From assembly GCF_018966525.1 (NCBI RefSeq), contig NZ_CP076607.1, positions 3,534,001-3,598,000 on the forward strand: a stretch of 64,000 nucleotides of DNA, given 5' to 3'. The notes under the pieces are model-generated. The model was given only the letters and a program-made list of their open reading frames with translations, did not search any database and was not told the DNA's origin. The stretch comes from Paenibacillus sophorae. GTDB taxonomy: Bacteria > Bacillota > Bacilli > Paenibacillales > Paenibacillaceae. A program made the translations under genes and the position numbers. Of the stretch, positions 7,784 to 16,476 are shown piece after piece; the first letter of the stretch is position 1, and each line of letters begins with the position of its first letter.

Positions 7784-9928
7784 ATGAAGAACAAAGTACT
7801 GACAATATGCCCGTATTGCGGCAGCGGTTGTCACATGAATTTACTGGTTGAAGACGGAAAGGTCGTGGGGGCTGAGCCTGCGGATGGAAGAACGAACGAA
7901 GGGAATTTGTGCCTGAAGGGCCATTATGGCTGGGATTTTCTGAATGATCCGCAGATTCTGACCGCTCGCCTTCGCAAGCCTATGATTCGTAAAGAAGGGG
8001 TTCTGCGAGAGGTTTCTTGGGAGGAGGCCATCCAATTTACAGCAGAGAAGCTTACGGCCATTAAGGAACAATATGGTCCTGATGCGATCATGGGTACAGG
8101 TTCGGCCAGAGGACCGGGCAATGAGGCTAACTATGTGATGCAAAAATTTATGCGTGCGGTGATCGGTACCAATAATATTGACCACTGCGCCAGAGTGTGC
8201 CATGGTCCGTCCGTGGCAGGGCTGACCTATTCGCTGGGCGATGGGGCCATGTCGAATTCTATTCCGGAGATAGAGGATACGGATTTGTTATTCATTTTTG
8301 GCTATAATGCCCCAGTCACGCACCCGATTGTAGCCAGAAGAATCGTCAAAGCGAAGGAGAAGGGCGCTACCATTATCGTATCCGATCCACGAAAGACAGA
8401 ATTGGCTAGAATTGCAGATACTTGGCTCCCTCTTAAAGGCGGAACGAACATGGCGCTTGTAAATGCATTTGGAAATGTACTCATAGAGGAAGAATTATAT
8501 GACAAGGATTATGTAGCCAACTATGTGGAAGGATTTGCTGAATATAAGGAAAGTGTGAAAAAGTATACGCCTGAATATGCCGAGACCATCACCGGTGTAA
8601 AAGCAAATGACATTCGCAAGGTGATGCGGCAGTACGCCAAATCAAATAAAGCGATGATTCTGTATGGCATGGGAGTATGCCAATTCGCTCAGGCGGTGGA
8701 CGTAGTCAAAGGGCTTGCCTCGCTCGCACTGCTGACCGGAAATTTCGGCAGACCCAGTGTCGGTATTGGACCGGTCCGCGGCCAGAACAATGTACAGGGC
8801 TCATGCGACATGGGGGCATTGCCTAATGTGTATCCGGGCTATCAATCCGTTACCGATCCCAAAATACGCAAAAAGTTCGAGAAGGCCTGGGGCGTAATGC
8901 TGCCGGATAAAACCGGGTATCACTTGACGGAAATTCCCCATCTTGTATTGAAGGAAAATAAGGTGAAAGCCTATTACATTTTTGGCGAAGACCCGGTACA
9001 GAGTGATCCGAATGCAGCCGAAGTGAGGGAAACGCTGGAGAAGATGGAGTTTGTCATTGTGCAGGATATCTTCATGAACAAGACGGCGCTGCATGCGGAT
9101 GTCATCCTGCCCGCTACCTCCTGGGGCGAACATGAAGGTGTGTATTCGTCAGCCGACCGCGGATTTCAGCGGATTAGAAAGGCCGTAGATCCTCCAGGGG
9201 ATGTAAAGCCGGATTGGCAAATTATCAGTGAACTGTCCACGGCGATGGGCTACCCGATGTCCTACAAGAATACGGAAGAGATTTGGGACGAGATGAGAGC
9301 CCTCTGTCCGAAATTTGCGGGAGCAAGCTATAAAAGGATGGAAGAGCAGGGCGGTGTACAGTGGCCCTGCCCATCCGAAGATCATCCGGGTACTCCATAT
9401 TTATATGAGGGTAACCGCTTTTCGACGCCTAACGGCAAAGGGCGGCTGTTTGCCTGTGAATGGAGAGCTCCGCTGGAGCAGCCGGATCAGGAATATCCGT
9501 TAACGCTGTCCACCGTCCGTGAAGTCGGACATTATTCCGTCCGGACCATGACCGGGAACTGCCGCGCCCTTAGCCAGTTGTCCGATGAGCCCGGTAATAT
9601 CCAGGTCAGTCCAGTGGATGCTTCCAGCCTCGGCATTACAGACGGGCAGTTGGTTAGAATTATCTCCCGGCGGGGAAGGATCGTAGCCAGGGCGCAAATC
9701 AGCGACCGGGTCAAAGCAGGCGCCACCTATATGACCTATCATTTCTGGATTGGCGCTTGCAACGAACTGACAGGCGATGCTTTGGACCCCATCTCCAAGA
9801 CGCCGGAATACAAATATTGCGCGATTCGATTGGAGCGGATTCCGGATCAGCTTCGGGCCGAAGAGAAGGTACGGCAGCAATATGAGTCGCTTAGAAAGCA
9901 AATGCATGTGGGGGCGGGTCAGGCATGA
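7784..9928 (+). CDS. fdhF: Molybdopterin formate dehydrogenase, HDCR/FHL type (FdhF)
   Basis: Catalytic subunit that interconverts formate and CO2. The 714-residue protein has one [4Fe-4S] site (Cys9, Cys12, Cys16, Cys43) and the conserved Lys45. The Mo/W ligand is Cys139 in HCARVCHGPS, next to His140. This Cys replaces the selenocysteine of E. coli FDH-H; the codon is TGC, so no SECIS is needed. A GPVRGQNNVQGSCDMG segment and a C-terminal molybdopterin-binding domain are present. It lacks the extra N-terminal ferredoxin domains of NAD-linked FdhA. The start has AAAAGGCGG upstream, and the stop overlaps the next gene by ATGA. Confidence 0.93.
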   Translation: MKNKVLTICPYCGSGCHMNLLVEDGKVVGAEPADGRTNEGNLCLKGHYGWDFLNDPQILTARLRKPMIRKEGVLREVSWEEAIQFTAEKLTAIKEQYGPDAIMGTGSARGPGNEANYVMQKFMRAVIGTNNIDHCARVCHGPSVAGLTYSLGDGAMSNSIPEIEDTDLLFIFGYNAPVTHPIVARRIVKAKEKGATIIVSDPRKTELARIADTWLPLKGGTNMALVNAFGNVLIEEELYDKDYVANYVEGFAEYKESVKKYTPEYAETITGVKANDIRKVMRQYAKSNKAMILYGMGVCQFAQAVDVVKGLASLALLTGNFGRPSVGIGPVRGQNNVQGSCDMGALPNVYPGYQSVTDPKIRKKFEKAWGVMLPDKTGYHLTEIPHLVLKENKVKAYYIFGEDPVQSDPNAAEVRETLEKMEFVIVQDIFMNKTALHADVILPATSWGEHEGVYSSADRGFQRIRKAVDPPGDVKPDWQIISELSTAMGYPMSYKNTEEIWDEMRALCPKFAGASYKRMEEQGGVQWPCPSEDHPGTPYLYEGNRFSTPNGKGRLFACEWRAPLEQPDQEYPLTLSTVREVGHYSVRTMTGNCRALSQLSDEPGNIQVSPVDASSLGITDGQLVRIISRRGRIVARAQISDRVKAGATYMTYHFWIGACNELTGDALDPISKTPEYKYCAIRLERIPDQLRAEEKVRQQYESLRKQMHVGAGQA

Positions 9929-10578
9929 GGAAGGAACGGCCCAATTCGTTCGTCATTGCCGAAGCCGGCAAATGCATAGGCTGTAAAGCGTGCGAACTGG
10001 CCTGCTTCGCCGTGCATAACCGTGATAACGGGGTGGCTGCTGCTGTAGGAACGGTAACCATGCCGGTCATTCCAAGGCTGTATGTCATCCGCACGGACAG
10101 CTTCACGATGCCTGTACAGTGCCGGCATTGCGAGAACGCGCCTTGCGCCGGCGTCTGTCCGGTACAAGCAATCGTGCAGGAGGAAGGCGCTATTACTATC
10201 GATGAGGATCGCTGCATAGGCTGCAAAGCTTGTGCCATGGCTTGCCCTTTTGGAGCGATCAGTCTGTATAAGGCGTACAGCAGCGGCCAGGAGCATAAGC
10301 AGCCGCACTTAAGAGAACAGCTGAACGGCAGATTGGAACGGAAAACCAGAGTCATCGCTTATAAATGTGATTTATGCCATGATATCGCGTCTGACGGGAA
10401 TACGGCTTCTGGGGAGATTGCGGGAGCAGGCGCAGTGAATAATAGCGGGAGCCTGACTGAAGGCGGAGGCGGGCCGGTTCCCGCTTGTGCCTCGGTCTGT
10501 CCGGAGCAGGCGCTGACACTGGTTAGTCCGAGCTTCGGGGCATCCAGATCACGGAAAGCTGCAGGGCTGAGATTATGA
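9925..10578 (+). CDS. Four-cluster ferredoxin subunit, HycB3-like
   Basis: Electron-transfer subunit predicted to link FdhF to the hydrogenase. The 217 residues carry cysteine motifs for four [4Fe-4S] clusters: CIGCKACELAC (Cys17-Cys27), CRHCENAPCAGVC, CIGCKACAMAC and the split set CDLC plus CASVC. This is the HycB/HydN/DmsB architecture. A roughly 35-residue Gly/Ala-rich insertion separates the two halves of the last motif. There is no signal or membrane helix, so it should be cytoplasmic. It is coupled by ATGA overlaps to fdhF and hydA. The short basic C-terminus should be compared with the HycB3 helix that polymerises HDCR. Confidence 0.9.
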   Translation: MRKERPNSFVIAEAGKCIGCKACELACFAVHNRDNGVAAAVGTVTMPVIPRLYVIRTDSFTMPVQCRHCENAPCAGVCPVQAIVQEEGAITIDEDRCIGCKACAMACPFGAISLYKAYSSGQEHKQPHLREQLNGRLERKTRVIAYKCDLCHDIASDGNTASGEIAGAGAVNNSGSLTEGGGGPVPACASVCPEQALTLVSPSFGASRSRKAAGLRL

Positions 10579-12011
10579 TAAAGCTAATCATAGAAAAGAA
10601 GGGTTCATCTGTGACGCCAAACATCGATCCGATCATTCATATTGACGAAGAACTATGCACCGGGTGCAGGCGGTGCGCGGAGGTATGCCCGGTGGATGCC
10701 ATTATCGGGGAAGCGAGCACACCCCAAAGCATTGATGCGCACCGCTGCGTCGTTTGCGGGCAATGTGTACAGACATGCGCCGCTTATGCGGCGGAAAACG
10801 ATCCTTCCCTGACTTCCCGTGCAGAGAAGCTGCGGCAAAGAGGTCAGCTTTCCAGTGTGCGTGAACCGCTATTTGCCGCCTATTCGACCGGACATGCAAT
10901 AGAGCTAAAGGAAGCGCTGGCCGACCCGAAACGGTATAAAGTCGTGCAATGCGCTCCGGTCATCCGCGTGTCGCTGGCGGAGGAATTCGGCTTGCCCTTT
11001 GGCACATTAACTCCGGGTAAGATGGCGGCGGCGTTAAGATTGCTGAATTTTGATAGAGTTTATGATACAAATTTCGGAGCCGACGTCACGATTATGGAAG
11101 AGGGCAGCGAATTAATTAGCAGGGTCATGTCCGGCGAACGGCTGCCGATGTTCACCTCCTGCTGCCCGGCCTGGGTCAAGCATGCGGAGACGGCAGCGCC
11201 GCATGTGCTGGATCATCTGTCGAGCTGCAAGTCGCCAATGCAAATGGTAGGATCCTTGGTCAAGACCTACAGCGCCGAATTGGATGGAATTGCCCCGGCC
11301 GATATCCTCAGCGTGGCGGTAATGCCCTGTACGTGCAAGAAATTTGAGGCCGGCAGGGAAGAAATGAATGTCGACGGGCTCCGCGAAGTAGATATGGTCA
11401 TTACAACGAGGGAACTGGCCCAGTTAATTAAGGACAAGGGCATTGATTTCATCAACCTTCCCGACGAAACGTTTGACTCGCCGCTTGGCAAATATTCCGG
11501 AGCAGGAACGATCTTTGGCGCCACCGGGGGAGTCATGGAAGCGGCGATCCGGACGGGGTATGAGCTTGTGACGCACGAGCCCATTCCGAATCTTCAGCTC
11601 GATTTTATCAGAGGGGATGAAGGAATTCGTACGGCAACGGTTCAGATTGGGGATTTGGAGCTGAAGGTTGCCATGGTCGCAGGGCTTAAATATGTCTCTA
11701 CCATTTTGGAACAAGTGGCCAAAGGCACCTGCCCTTATCATTTTATAGAAGTCATGGCTTGTCCTGAAGGATGCGTCAGCGGCGGCGGCCAACCGAAGCT
11801 TCTGCTGGAGACGCAGCGAAAGAGCGCTTATCAGGCCAGGAAGAGCTCGATATACCGTCATGATTCTAATCAGAAGGTCCGCAAATCACATGAGAACCCG
11901 GCAATTATTAAATTATACAAAGACTTTTTAGGTGAGCCTTTAGGCCATGCTTCACATCATTTGCTGCATACCAAATTCTTTTCCAGAAGTGTTAAGGGGG
12001 AAATGAAATGA
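10575..12011 (+). CDS. [FeFe] hydrogenase, HDCR HydA2-like
   Basis: H2-forming or H2-oxidising subunit of 478 residues. Two N-terminal [4Fe-4S] sites (Cys28-Cys38 and Cys58-Cys68) precede the H-cluster domain. H-cluster motifs: TSCCPAW with Cys196 (proton transfer) and Cys197, MPCTCKKFE with Cys252, and MACPEGCVSGGGQP with Cys396 and Cys400. All four cluster-ligating cysteines are present. It is shorter than clostridial CpI because it lacks the [2Fe-2S] and His-ligated clusters. No NADH-binding partner genes are nearby, which argues against an electron-bifurcating Hyd complex. ATGA overlaps couple it to both ferredoxin genes. Confidence 0.94.
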   Translation: MIKLIIEKKGSSVTPNIDPIIHIDEELCTGCRRCAEVCPVDAIIGEASTPQSIDAHRCVVCGQCVQTCAAYAAENDPSLTSRAEKLRQRGQLSSVREPLFAAYSTGHAIELKEALADPKRYKVVQCAPVIRVSLAEEFGLPFGTLTPGKMAAALRLLNFDRVYDTNFGADVTIMEEGSELISRVMSGERLPMFTSCCPAWVKHAETAAPHVLDHLSSCKSPMQMVGSLVKTYSAELDGIAPADILSVAVMPCTCKKFEAGREEMNVDGLREVDMVITTRELAQLIKDKGIDFINLPDETFDSPLGKYSGAGTIFGATGGVMEAAIRTGYELVTHEPIPNLQLDFIRGDEGIRTATVQIGDLELKVAMVAGLKYVSTILEQVAKGTCPYHFIEVMACPEGCVSGGGQPKLLLETQRKSAYQARKSSIYRHDSNQKVRKSHENPAIIKLYKDFLGEPLGHASHHLLHTKFFSRSVKGEMK

Positions 12012-12592
12012 ATAATTTTGTTGTTGCTGATCCTGATAAATGCATAGGATGTCATACTTGTGAGGCAGCCTGTGTCGTTGCGCATTCGGGAAACCGTCTA
12101 TTTGAGCAGGAAGAAAGCGAGATTGCATTTTACCCGCGTCTGAGTGTAGTCGAGACGGAAGCCGTTACTGCCCCCGTCCAGTGCAGACATTGTGAGGATG
12201 CTCCTTGCGCCAATGTATGCCCTAACGGCTCGATTACGAACAAGGACCATAGCATTATTATTAACCAGGATACATGTATTGGCTGTAAAACCTGCATGCT
12301 GGTCTGTCCCTATGGGGCTATTCAAATGGTTACTGCGTATCGGGATGGTCAGAAGCAGCGGCAGTCCGGCCTGCGGTCAAATGCTGCGGGTGTATTGAGC
12401 CCGAAGGAAAGAATCGTTGCGCAGAAATGCGATCTCTGTGAAGAAAGCGGCAATGGACCGGAATGTGTACGGGTATGCCCGACGAATGCGCTGCAGCTCA
12501 TTGTCCCGAGTCAAATCGAACAGTCGGCTTCCCGGAAAAGAATTGCCAGCGCACAGCTGCTGCAGCCGTTTGGCGATTTATCCGGCTATTGA
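12008..12592 (+). CDS. Second four-cluster ferredoxin subunit, HycB4-like
   Basis: Electron-transfer subunit of 194 residues with the same four-cluster layout as the protein at 9925-10578: CIGCHTCEAAC, CRHCEDAPCANVC, CIGCKTCMLVC and CDLC plus CVRVC. The two are diverged paralogues. A pair of such proteins with one FdhF and one HydA is the subunit list of the acetogen hydrogen-dependent CO2 reductase. The ATG overlaps the hydA stop, and moaA follows after two bases. No membrane-anchoring segment is visible. Confidence 0.9.
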   Translation: MNNFVVADPDKCIGCHTCEAACVVAHSGNRLFEQEESEIAFYPRLSVVETEAVTAPVQCRHCEDAPCANVCPNGSITNKDHSIIINQDTCIGCKTCMLVCPYGAIQMVTAYRDGQKQRQSGLRSNAAGVLSPKERIVAQKCDLCEESGNGPECVRVCPTNALQLIVPSQIEQSASRKRIASAQLLQPFGDLSGY

Positions 12593-12594
12593 GC

Positions 12595-13689
12595 ATGTTA
12601 AAATTCCATCCGAGTGTTCAGTCACAAAATGCAGAAAGCAAGGTGAATCCTTTGTCCGATCCTTTGGTTGACTCCTTTGGCCGTGTACATAATTATGTGC
12701 GGCTCTCCATTACCGACCGCTGCAATCTTGGCTGTCAGTATTGCAGACCGGGGAACAGAGCGGAATATACTTCGCAGACGGACCTGCTTACTTTTGACGA
12801 TATGGTTGCCATCGTAAATGTACTCGCAGAGATGGGTGTCACTAAGGTTAGGATTACCGGCGGAGAACCGCTGCTGCGGCCCCGTCTGGAAGAGCTTGTG
12901 GCCAGGCTTGGCGCCGTATCAGGAATCAGACGCATTGGGCTGACCACCAACGGCCTGCTGCTGGCATCCAAGGCTCGCGAACTTCGCCGGGCGGGGCTAA
13001 CCGATGTGAATATCAGTCTGGATTCCCTCCTGCCGGAGCGGTACGCCCAGATCACGCGCGGCGGTGATCTAGGCCGGGTATTGGACGCCATTGAAGCCTG
13101 CTTTGAAGCCGGATTCGAAACGCTGAAGCTCAATGTTGTACTCATGCAAGGCGTGAACGACGACGAAATCGAGTCATTTTTGCGGTTGACGCTGAACTAT
13201 CCGCTGCAAATCCGCTTTATCGAATATATGCCTGTTGGCATGCAGCAAGAGGGATGGAATGCGAAATATATGCCGCTGGAGGGAATACTGGCCCAATGTG
13301 CGAAGAGGGAATGGAACGCGCGCCTTGTTGAGCCTGCTGACAGTCTGTCGAATCTATCTTTTTGTGGAGCGGCAGACGATGCGGGGCCGGCCAAGTATTA
13401 CCGGATTTCCGGAGCTGCCGGAGAATTCGGCCTGATTAATCCGGTCAGCGAACATTTCTGCATGGCCTGCAACCGGCTGCGTATAACGGCGAACGGATAT
13501 GTTAAGCCCTGTCTCTATTGGAACGACGAGTGGGATCTCAAGCCGTTTATCGGAAATGACGAGAGGCTTAGACAAGTAATCCGGCAATCGCTCGAAGCCA
13601 AACCGCAGCGGCATGAGATGATCGTTCAGCCGAGCCACAAGCCTTCTCAGCACGTTATGCTGCGTCAGATGTCTCAGATTGGCGGGTGA
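12595..13689 (+). CDS. moaA: GTP 3',8-cyclase MoaA
   Basis: Radical-SAM enzyme for the first step of molybdopterin synthesis, needed for FdhF. From the ATG at 12595 the protein has 364 residues, with the SAM-cluster motif CNLGCQYC (Cys43, Cys47, Cys50) and ITGGEPLLR. The C-terminal cluster motif is FCMACNRLRITANGY followed by a third Cys. It ends in the conserved Gly-Gly. The ORF stays open 44 codons further upstream inside the ferredoxin gene, but 12595 gives a two-base gap and a sensible N-terminus; a GTG at 12643 is another option. It is probably a cluster-dedicated MoaA copy. Confidence 0.9.
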   Translation: MLKFHPSVQSQNAESKVNPLSDPLVDSFGRVHNYVRLSITDRCNLGCQYCRPGNRAEYTSQTDLLTFDDMVAIVNVLAEMGVTKVRITGGEPLLRPRLEELVARLGAVSGIRRIGLTTNGLLLASKARELRRAGLTDVNISLDSLLPERYAQITRGGDLGRVLDAIEACFEAGFETLKLNVVLMQGVNDDEIESFLRLTLNYPLQIRFIEYMPVGMQQEGWNAKYMPLEGILAQCAKREWNARLVEPADSLSNLSFCGAADDAGPAKYYRISGAAGEFGLINPVSEHFCMACNRLRITANGYVKPCLYWNDEWDLKPFIGNDERLRQVIRQSLEAKPQRHEMIVQPSHKPSQHVMLRQMSQIGG

Positions 13690-15120
13690 ATGCTTAGAAT
13701 GAGCGATGAATTCAAATTTCGCACGGAACAGGACTCGCTTGGCAGTGCCTCAGTGCCTGAGGATGCCTACTATGGTATTCATACCGTGCGGGCGCGTGAC
13801 AATTTTGCCGTCAGCGGCCGTCCGGCTCATCGGCGGCTCATGCGGGCAATGGTGCTAGTCAAGAAAGCTGCGGCAAAAGTAAACGGGCAGCATGGAGATA
13901 TTCCGGAGTCTGCCGCTAAGGCGATTCAGTTGTCCTGCGATGATATTTTGGCAGGTCTGCTGGATGATCATTTTATCGTGGATGCCTATCAGGGCGGAGC
14001 CGGAACCAGCACCAACATGAATGTGAATGAGATGATTGCCAACCGGGCAATCGAGTGGCTTGGCGGAATCAAGGGGGACTACCGGCTAGTCCATCCAATT
14101 GACCATGTAAATCTGTATCAGTCCACGAATGACGTCTATCCGACCGCTCTGCGCATCGCTGTCATCCCGCTGCTGCGTTTGCTGAGTGAAGAGCTGTCTT
14201 CACTTCAAGAAGCGCTGCAGGAGAAGGAACGGCAGTACGCGGATGTGTTAAGGCTGGGCCGGACGCAGCTAATGGACGCGCTGCCAATCATGGCCGGACA
14301 GAGCTTCGGCGCCTACGCCAAAGCGGTGGCCCGTGACCGGTGGCGGCTGTATAAAGCGGAGGAAAGGTTGCGGGAAATCAATATCGGCGGCACGGCTGTC
14401 GGCACAGGGATGAACGCGCCGCTTACGTATGCCTATGCCATTGCGGAGGAGCTGCGGGAAATGACCGGGCTCGGGTTATGCCGCAGTGATTTTCCGATGG
14501 ATGCCACGCAGAATATGGATGTATTTGTAGAGACTTCAGGTCTGCTCAAAGCGGCCGCGGTGAATCTGCTGAAGATATCTGGCGATTTCCGGCTGCTGAA
14601 TTCCGGACCATCCGGCGGCATTGGCGAATATAAGCTGCCCGCTGTACAAGTTGGCTCTTCCATAATGCCCGGTAAGGTCAATCCGGTCATCGCCGAAATG
14701 GCCGGGTCCGTCTCGATGCGGGTGATCGCTAACGATACAGCGGTGACGCTGGCGGCGGCAAGCGGACAGCTTGAGCTTAACGCGTTTACGCCCTTGATTG
14801 CCGAGGCGCTGCTCGAATCCTTGGAACTGTTAAGCCGTGCCGTTCCGCTGTTCAAGGAGCGTTGTGTCCAGGGTTTAAAGCTGGATGCCGACCGTTGTCA
14901 TCAGAATCTAAGCCGCTCGGGAGTGATGGCTGCTGCTGCGGTATCTTATCTTGGATATGACACCGCCGCTGAGCTGGCTATGGCCGTCACTGCTACGGGA
15001 GAGCCGCTTGAACAACTGTTACAGGAACGCGGCCTGATGGAAGAGGAGCAAATAGAAGCGATTCTTCATCCGCTGGAAGTGACCAAGCCGGGTATTCCCG
15101 GAAGCGGCAGAGGAGTCTGA
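13690..15120 (+). CDS. aspA: Aspartate ammonia-lyase (aspartase)
   Basis: Predicted to convert L-aspartate to fumarate and ammonia. The 476-residue protein has the aspartase/fumarase superfamily signature GSSIMPGKVNP, the substrate segment GGAGTSTNMNVNEM, and STNDVYPTA. Class II fumarase shares these motifs, but the N-terminus (FRTEQDSLGSASVPEDAYYG) reads like aspartase. It starts at the base after the moaA stop, with an in-frame ATG at 13699 as alternative. Its place between moaA and hydF suggests it serves hydrogenase maturation, perhaps by supplying ammonia for the H-cluster bridge amine. That role is an inference. Confidence 0.85.
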   Translation: MLRMSDEFKFRTEQDSLGSASVPEDAYYGIHTVRARDNFAVSGRPAHRRLMRAMVLVKKAAAKVNGQHGDIPESAAKAIQLSCDDILAGLLDDHFIVDAYQGGAGTSTNMNVNEMIANRAIEWLGGIKGDYRLVHPIDHVNLYQSTNDVYPTALRIAVIPLLRLLSEELSSLQEALQEKERQYADVLRLGRTQLMDALPIMAGQSFGAYAKAVARDRWRLYKAEERLREINIGGTAVGTGMNAPLTYAYAIAEELREMTGLGLCRSDFPMDATQNMDVFVETSGLLKAAAVNLLKISGDFRLLNSGPSGGIGEYKLPAVQVGSSIMPGKVNPVIAEMAGSVSMRVIANDTAVTLAAASGQLELNAFTPLIAEALLESLELLSRAVPLFKERCVQGLKLDADRCHQNLSRSGVMAAAAVSYLGYDTAAELAMAVTATGEPLEQLLQERGLMEEEQIEAILHPLEVTKPGIPGSGRGV

Positions 15121-15150
15121 AGAGGATAGGAAAGCGAAGGAGAGCACCCT

Positions 15151-16401
15151 ATGAGCTTGAACGATACACCGCGCGGAGAACGATTGCACATTGCTGTCTT
15201 CGGAAGGCGTAATGCCGGTAAATCGAGTGTCATTAACGCGCTTGGCGGTCAGGAGACCTCGATTGTTTCCCCGGTGAGCGGTACGACGACCGACCCAGTC
15301 TATCAGCCGATGGAGCTGCTGCCGGTGGGCCCGGTGGTGCTTATTGATACAGCTGGACTGGATGACGTTGGCGATTTGGGGCAGCAGCGTATCCATAAAA
15401 CGATGCGTATATTTAACAAAACCGATTTGGCACTGCTTGTGGTTGATGCCGCCCATGGCGCTGACGAATTTGAGCAGGAACTGCTGCGGACGATTGCTGC
15501 CAGAGAGATTCCGGTCATTGTTATTTTAAACAAAATCGATTTGCTTACCTCGGATGGAGATCAAGGTCAGACCGGGTTGGCGGCGGCACATGTAGAAACC
15601 ACGCTTGGCCTCAAGCCGCTTCCATTAAGCGCCGCCGCTGGATCTGGTATCGGCGAATTGAAGACGGCCATTGCAGCCGCCTTACCGAGGGGAGAAGACA
15701 AGTTCCGGATCGTAGGCGACTTGTTAAGTCCAGGTGACCTGGCCGTTCTTGTCGTCCCAATCGATAAGGCCGCACCCAAAGGCAGGCTGATCTTACCCCA
15801 GCAGCAGACCATTCGCGACATTATGGAATGTGATGCGGTAGCTGTGGTGACCAAGGAACAGGAACTCGCGCATACGCTGGCGGCACTGGGGCGCAAGCCG
15901 AAAGTGGTGATTACAGATTCACAGGCGTTTCTAAAAGCCCAGGCCGACACCCCCAAGGATGTGCCATTAACTTCCTTCTCCATACTGTTCGCCCGCTATA
16001 AAGGCGATCTTCCCCGGCTTGTTCGTGGGGTGCGGGCGATCAGCCGCCTGCGTGACGGCGACCGTGTGCTGATTGCGGAAGCCTGCACGCATCATCGGCA
16101 GTCCGATGATATCGCCACCGTCAAGATTCCCCGCTGGCTGCGGGAAAAGACGGGTAGACAGCTTCAAATCGTGCATGCCGCAGGCAGCGAATTCCCGGAG
16201 GGATTGGAACAGTATTCCCTTATTATTCACTGCGGAGCGTGCGTCCTGAATCGCAAAGCGATGCTGCATCGATTGGAGGAAGCGGGGGCTGCGGGAGTGC
16301 CGATTGTCAATTATGGCGTGTTTATTGCCTATGTCCATGGCGTATTCCCGAGGGCGATTGAAATGTTTCCGTCCGCGATGCTGGCTTGGGCGGAGGAATG
16401 A
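15151..16401 (+). CDS. hydF: [FeFe] hydrogenase maturation GTPase HydF
   Basis: Scaffold and carrier on which the 2Fe subcluster is assembled before transfer to HydA. The 416-residue protein has an N-terminal GTPase domain with P-loop GRRNAGKSS (from residue 18), DTAG and NKID. The C-terminal cluster-binding motif is Cys312-x-His314, then 45 residues, then His360-Cys361-x2-Cys364, which fits the CxH-x(44-53)-HCxxC rule. The ribosome binding site GAAGGAGAG precedes the ATG. It is the last gene of the rightward operon and meets hydG at a shared terminator. Confidence 0.95.
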   Translation: MSLNDTPRGERLHIAVFGRRNAGKSSVINALGGQETSIVSPVSGTTTDPVYQPMELLPVGPVVLIDTAGLDDVGDLGQQRIHKTMRIFNKTDLALLVVDAAHGADEFEQELLRTIAAREIPVIVILNKIDLLTSDGDQGQTGLAAAHVETTLGLKPLPLSAAAGSGIGELKTAIAAALPRGEDKFRIVGDLLSPGDLAVLVVPIDKAAPKGRLILPQQQTIRDIMECDAVAVVTKEQELAHTLAALGRKPKVVITDSQAFLKAQADTPKDVPLTSFSILFARYKGDLPRLVRGVRAISRLRDGDRVLIAEACTHHRQSDDIATVKIPRWLREKTGRQLQIVHAAGSEFPEGLEQYSLIIHCGACVLNRKAMLHRLEEAGAAGVPIVNYGVFIAYVHGVFPRAIEMFPSAMLAWAEE

Positions 16402-16424
16402 AGTTAAAGATCTGTCTATTAAAC

Positions 16425-16466
16425 GAAAGCACCCGGTTCCATGTTTAAAGGTTCCGGGTGCTTTTT
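16425..16466. terminator. Bidirectional terminator between hydF and hydG
   Basis: AAAGCACCCGG and CCGGGTGCTTT form a stem with T residues to the right and A residues to the left. It can therefore end both converging transcripts. Confidence 0.9.
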
Positions 16467-16476
16467 ATGATGCCTG

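Noticed and set aside
7784..9928. Possible selenoprotein FdhF
   Set aside because: The key codon is TGC (Cys139) and the frame has no internal TGA, so no recoding is needed.
10575..12011. Electron-bifurcating HydABC or membrane formate hydrogenlyase
   Set aside because: No NuoE/NuoF-like NADH-binding subunits and no membrane or NiFe hydrogenase subunits are in the island.
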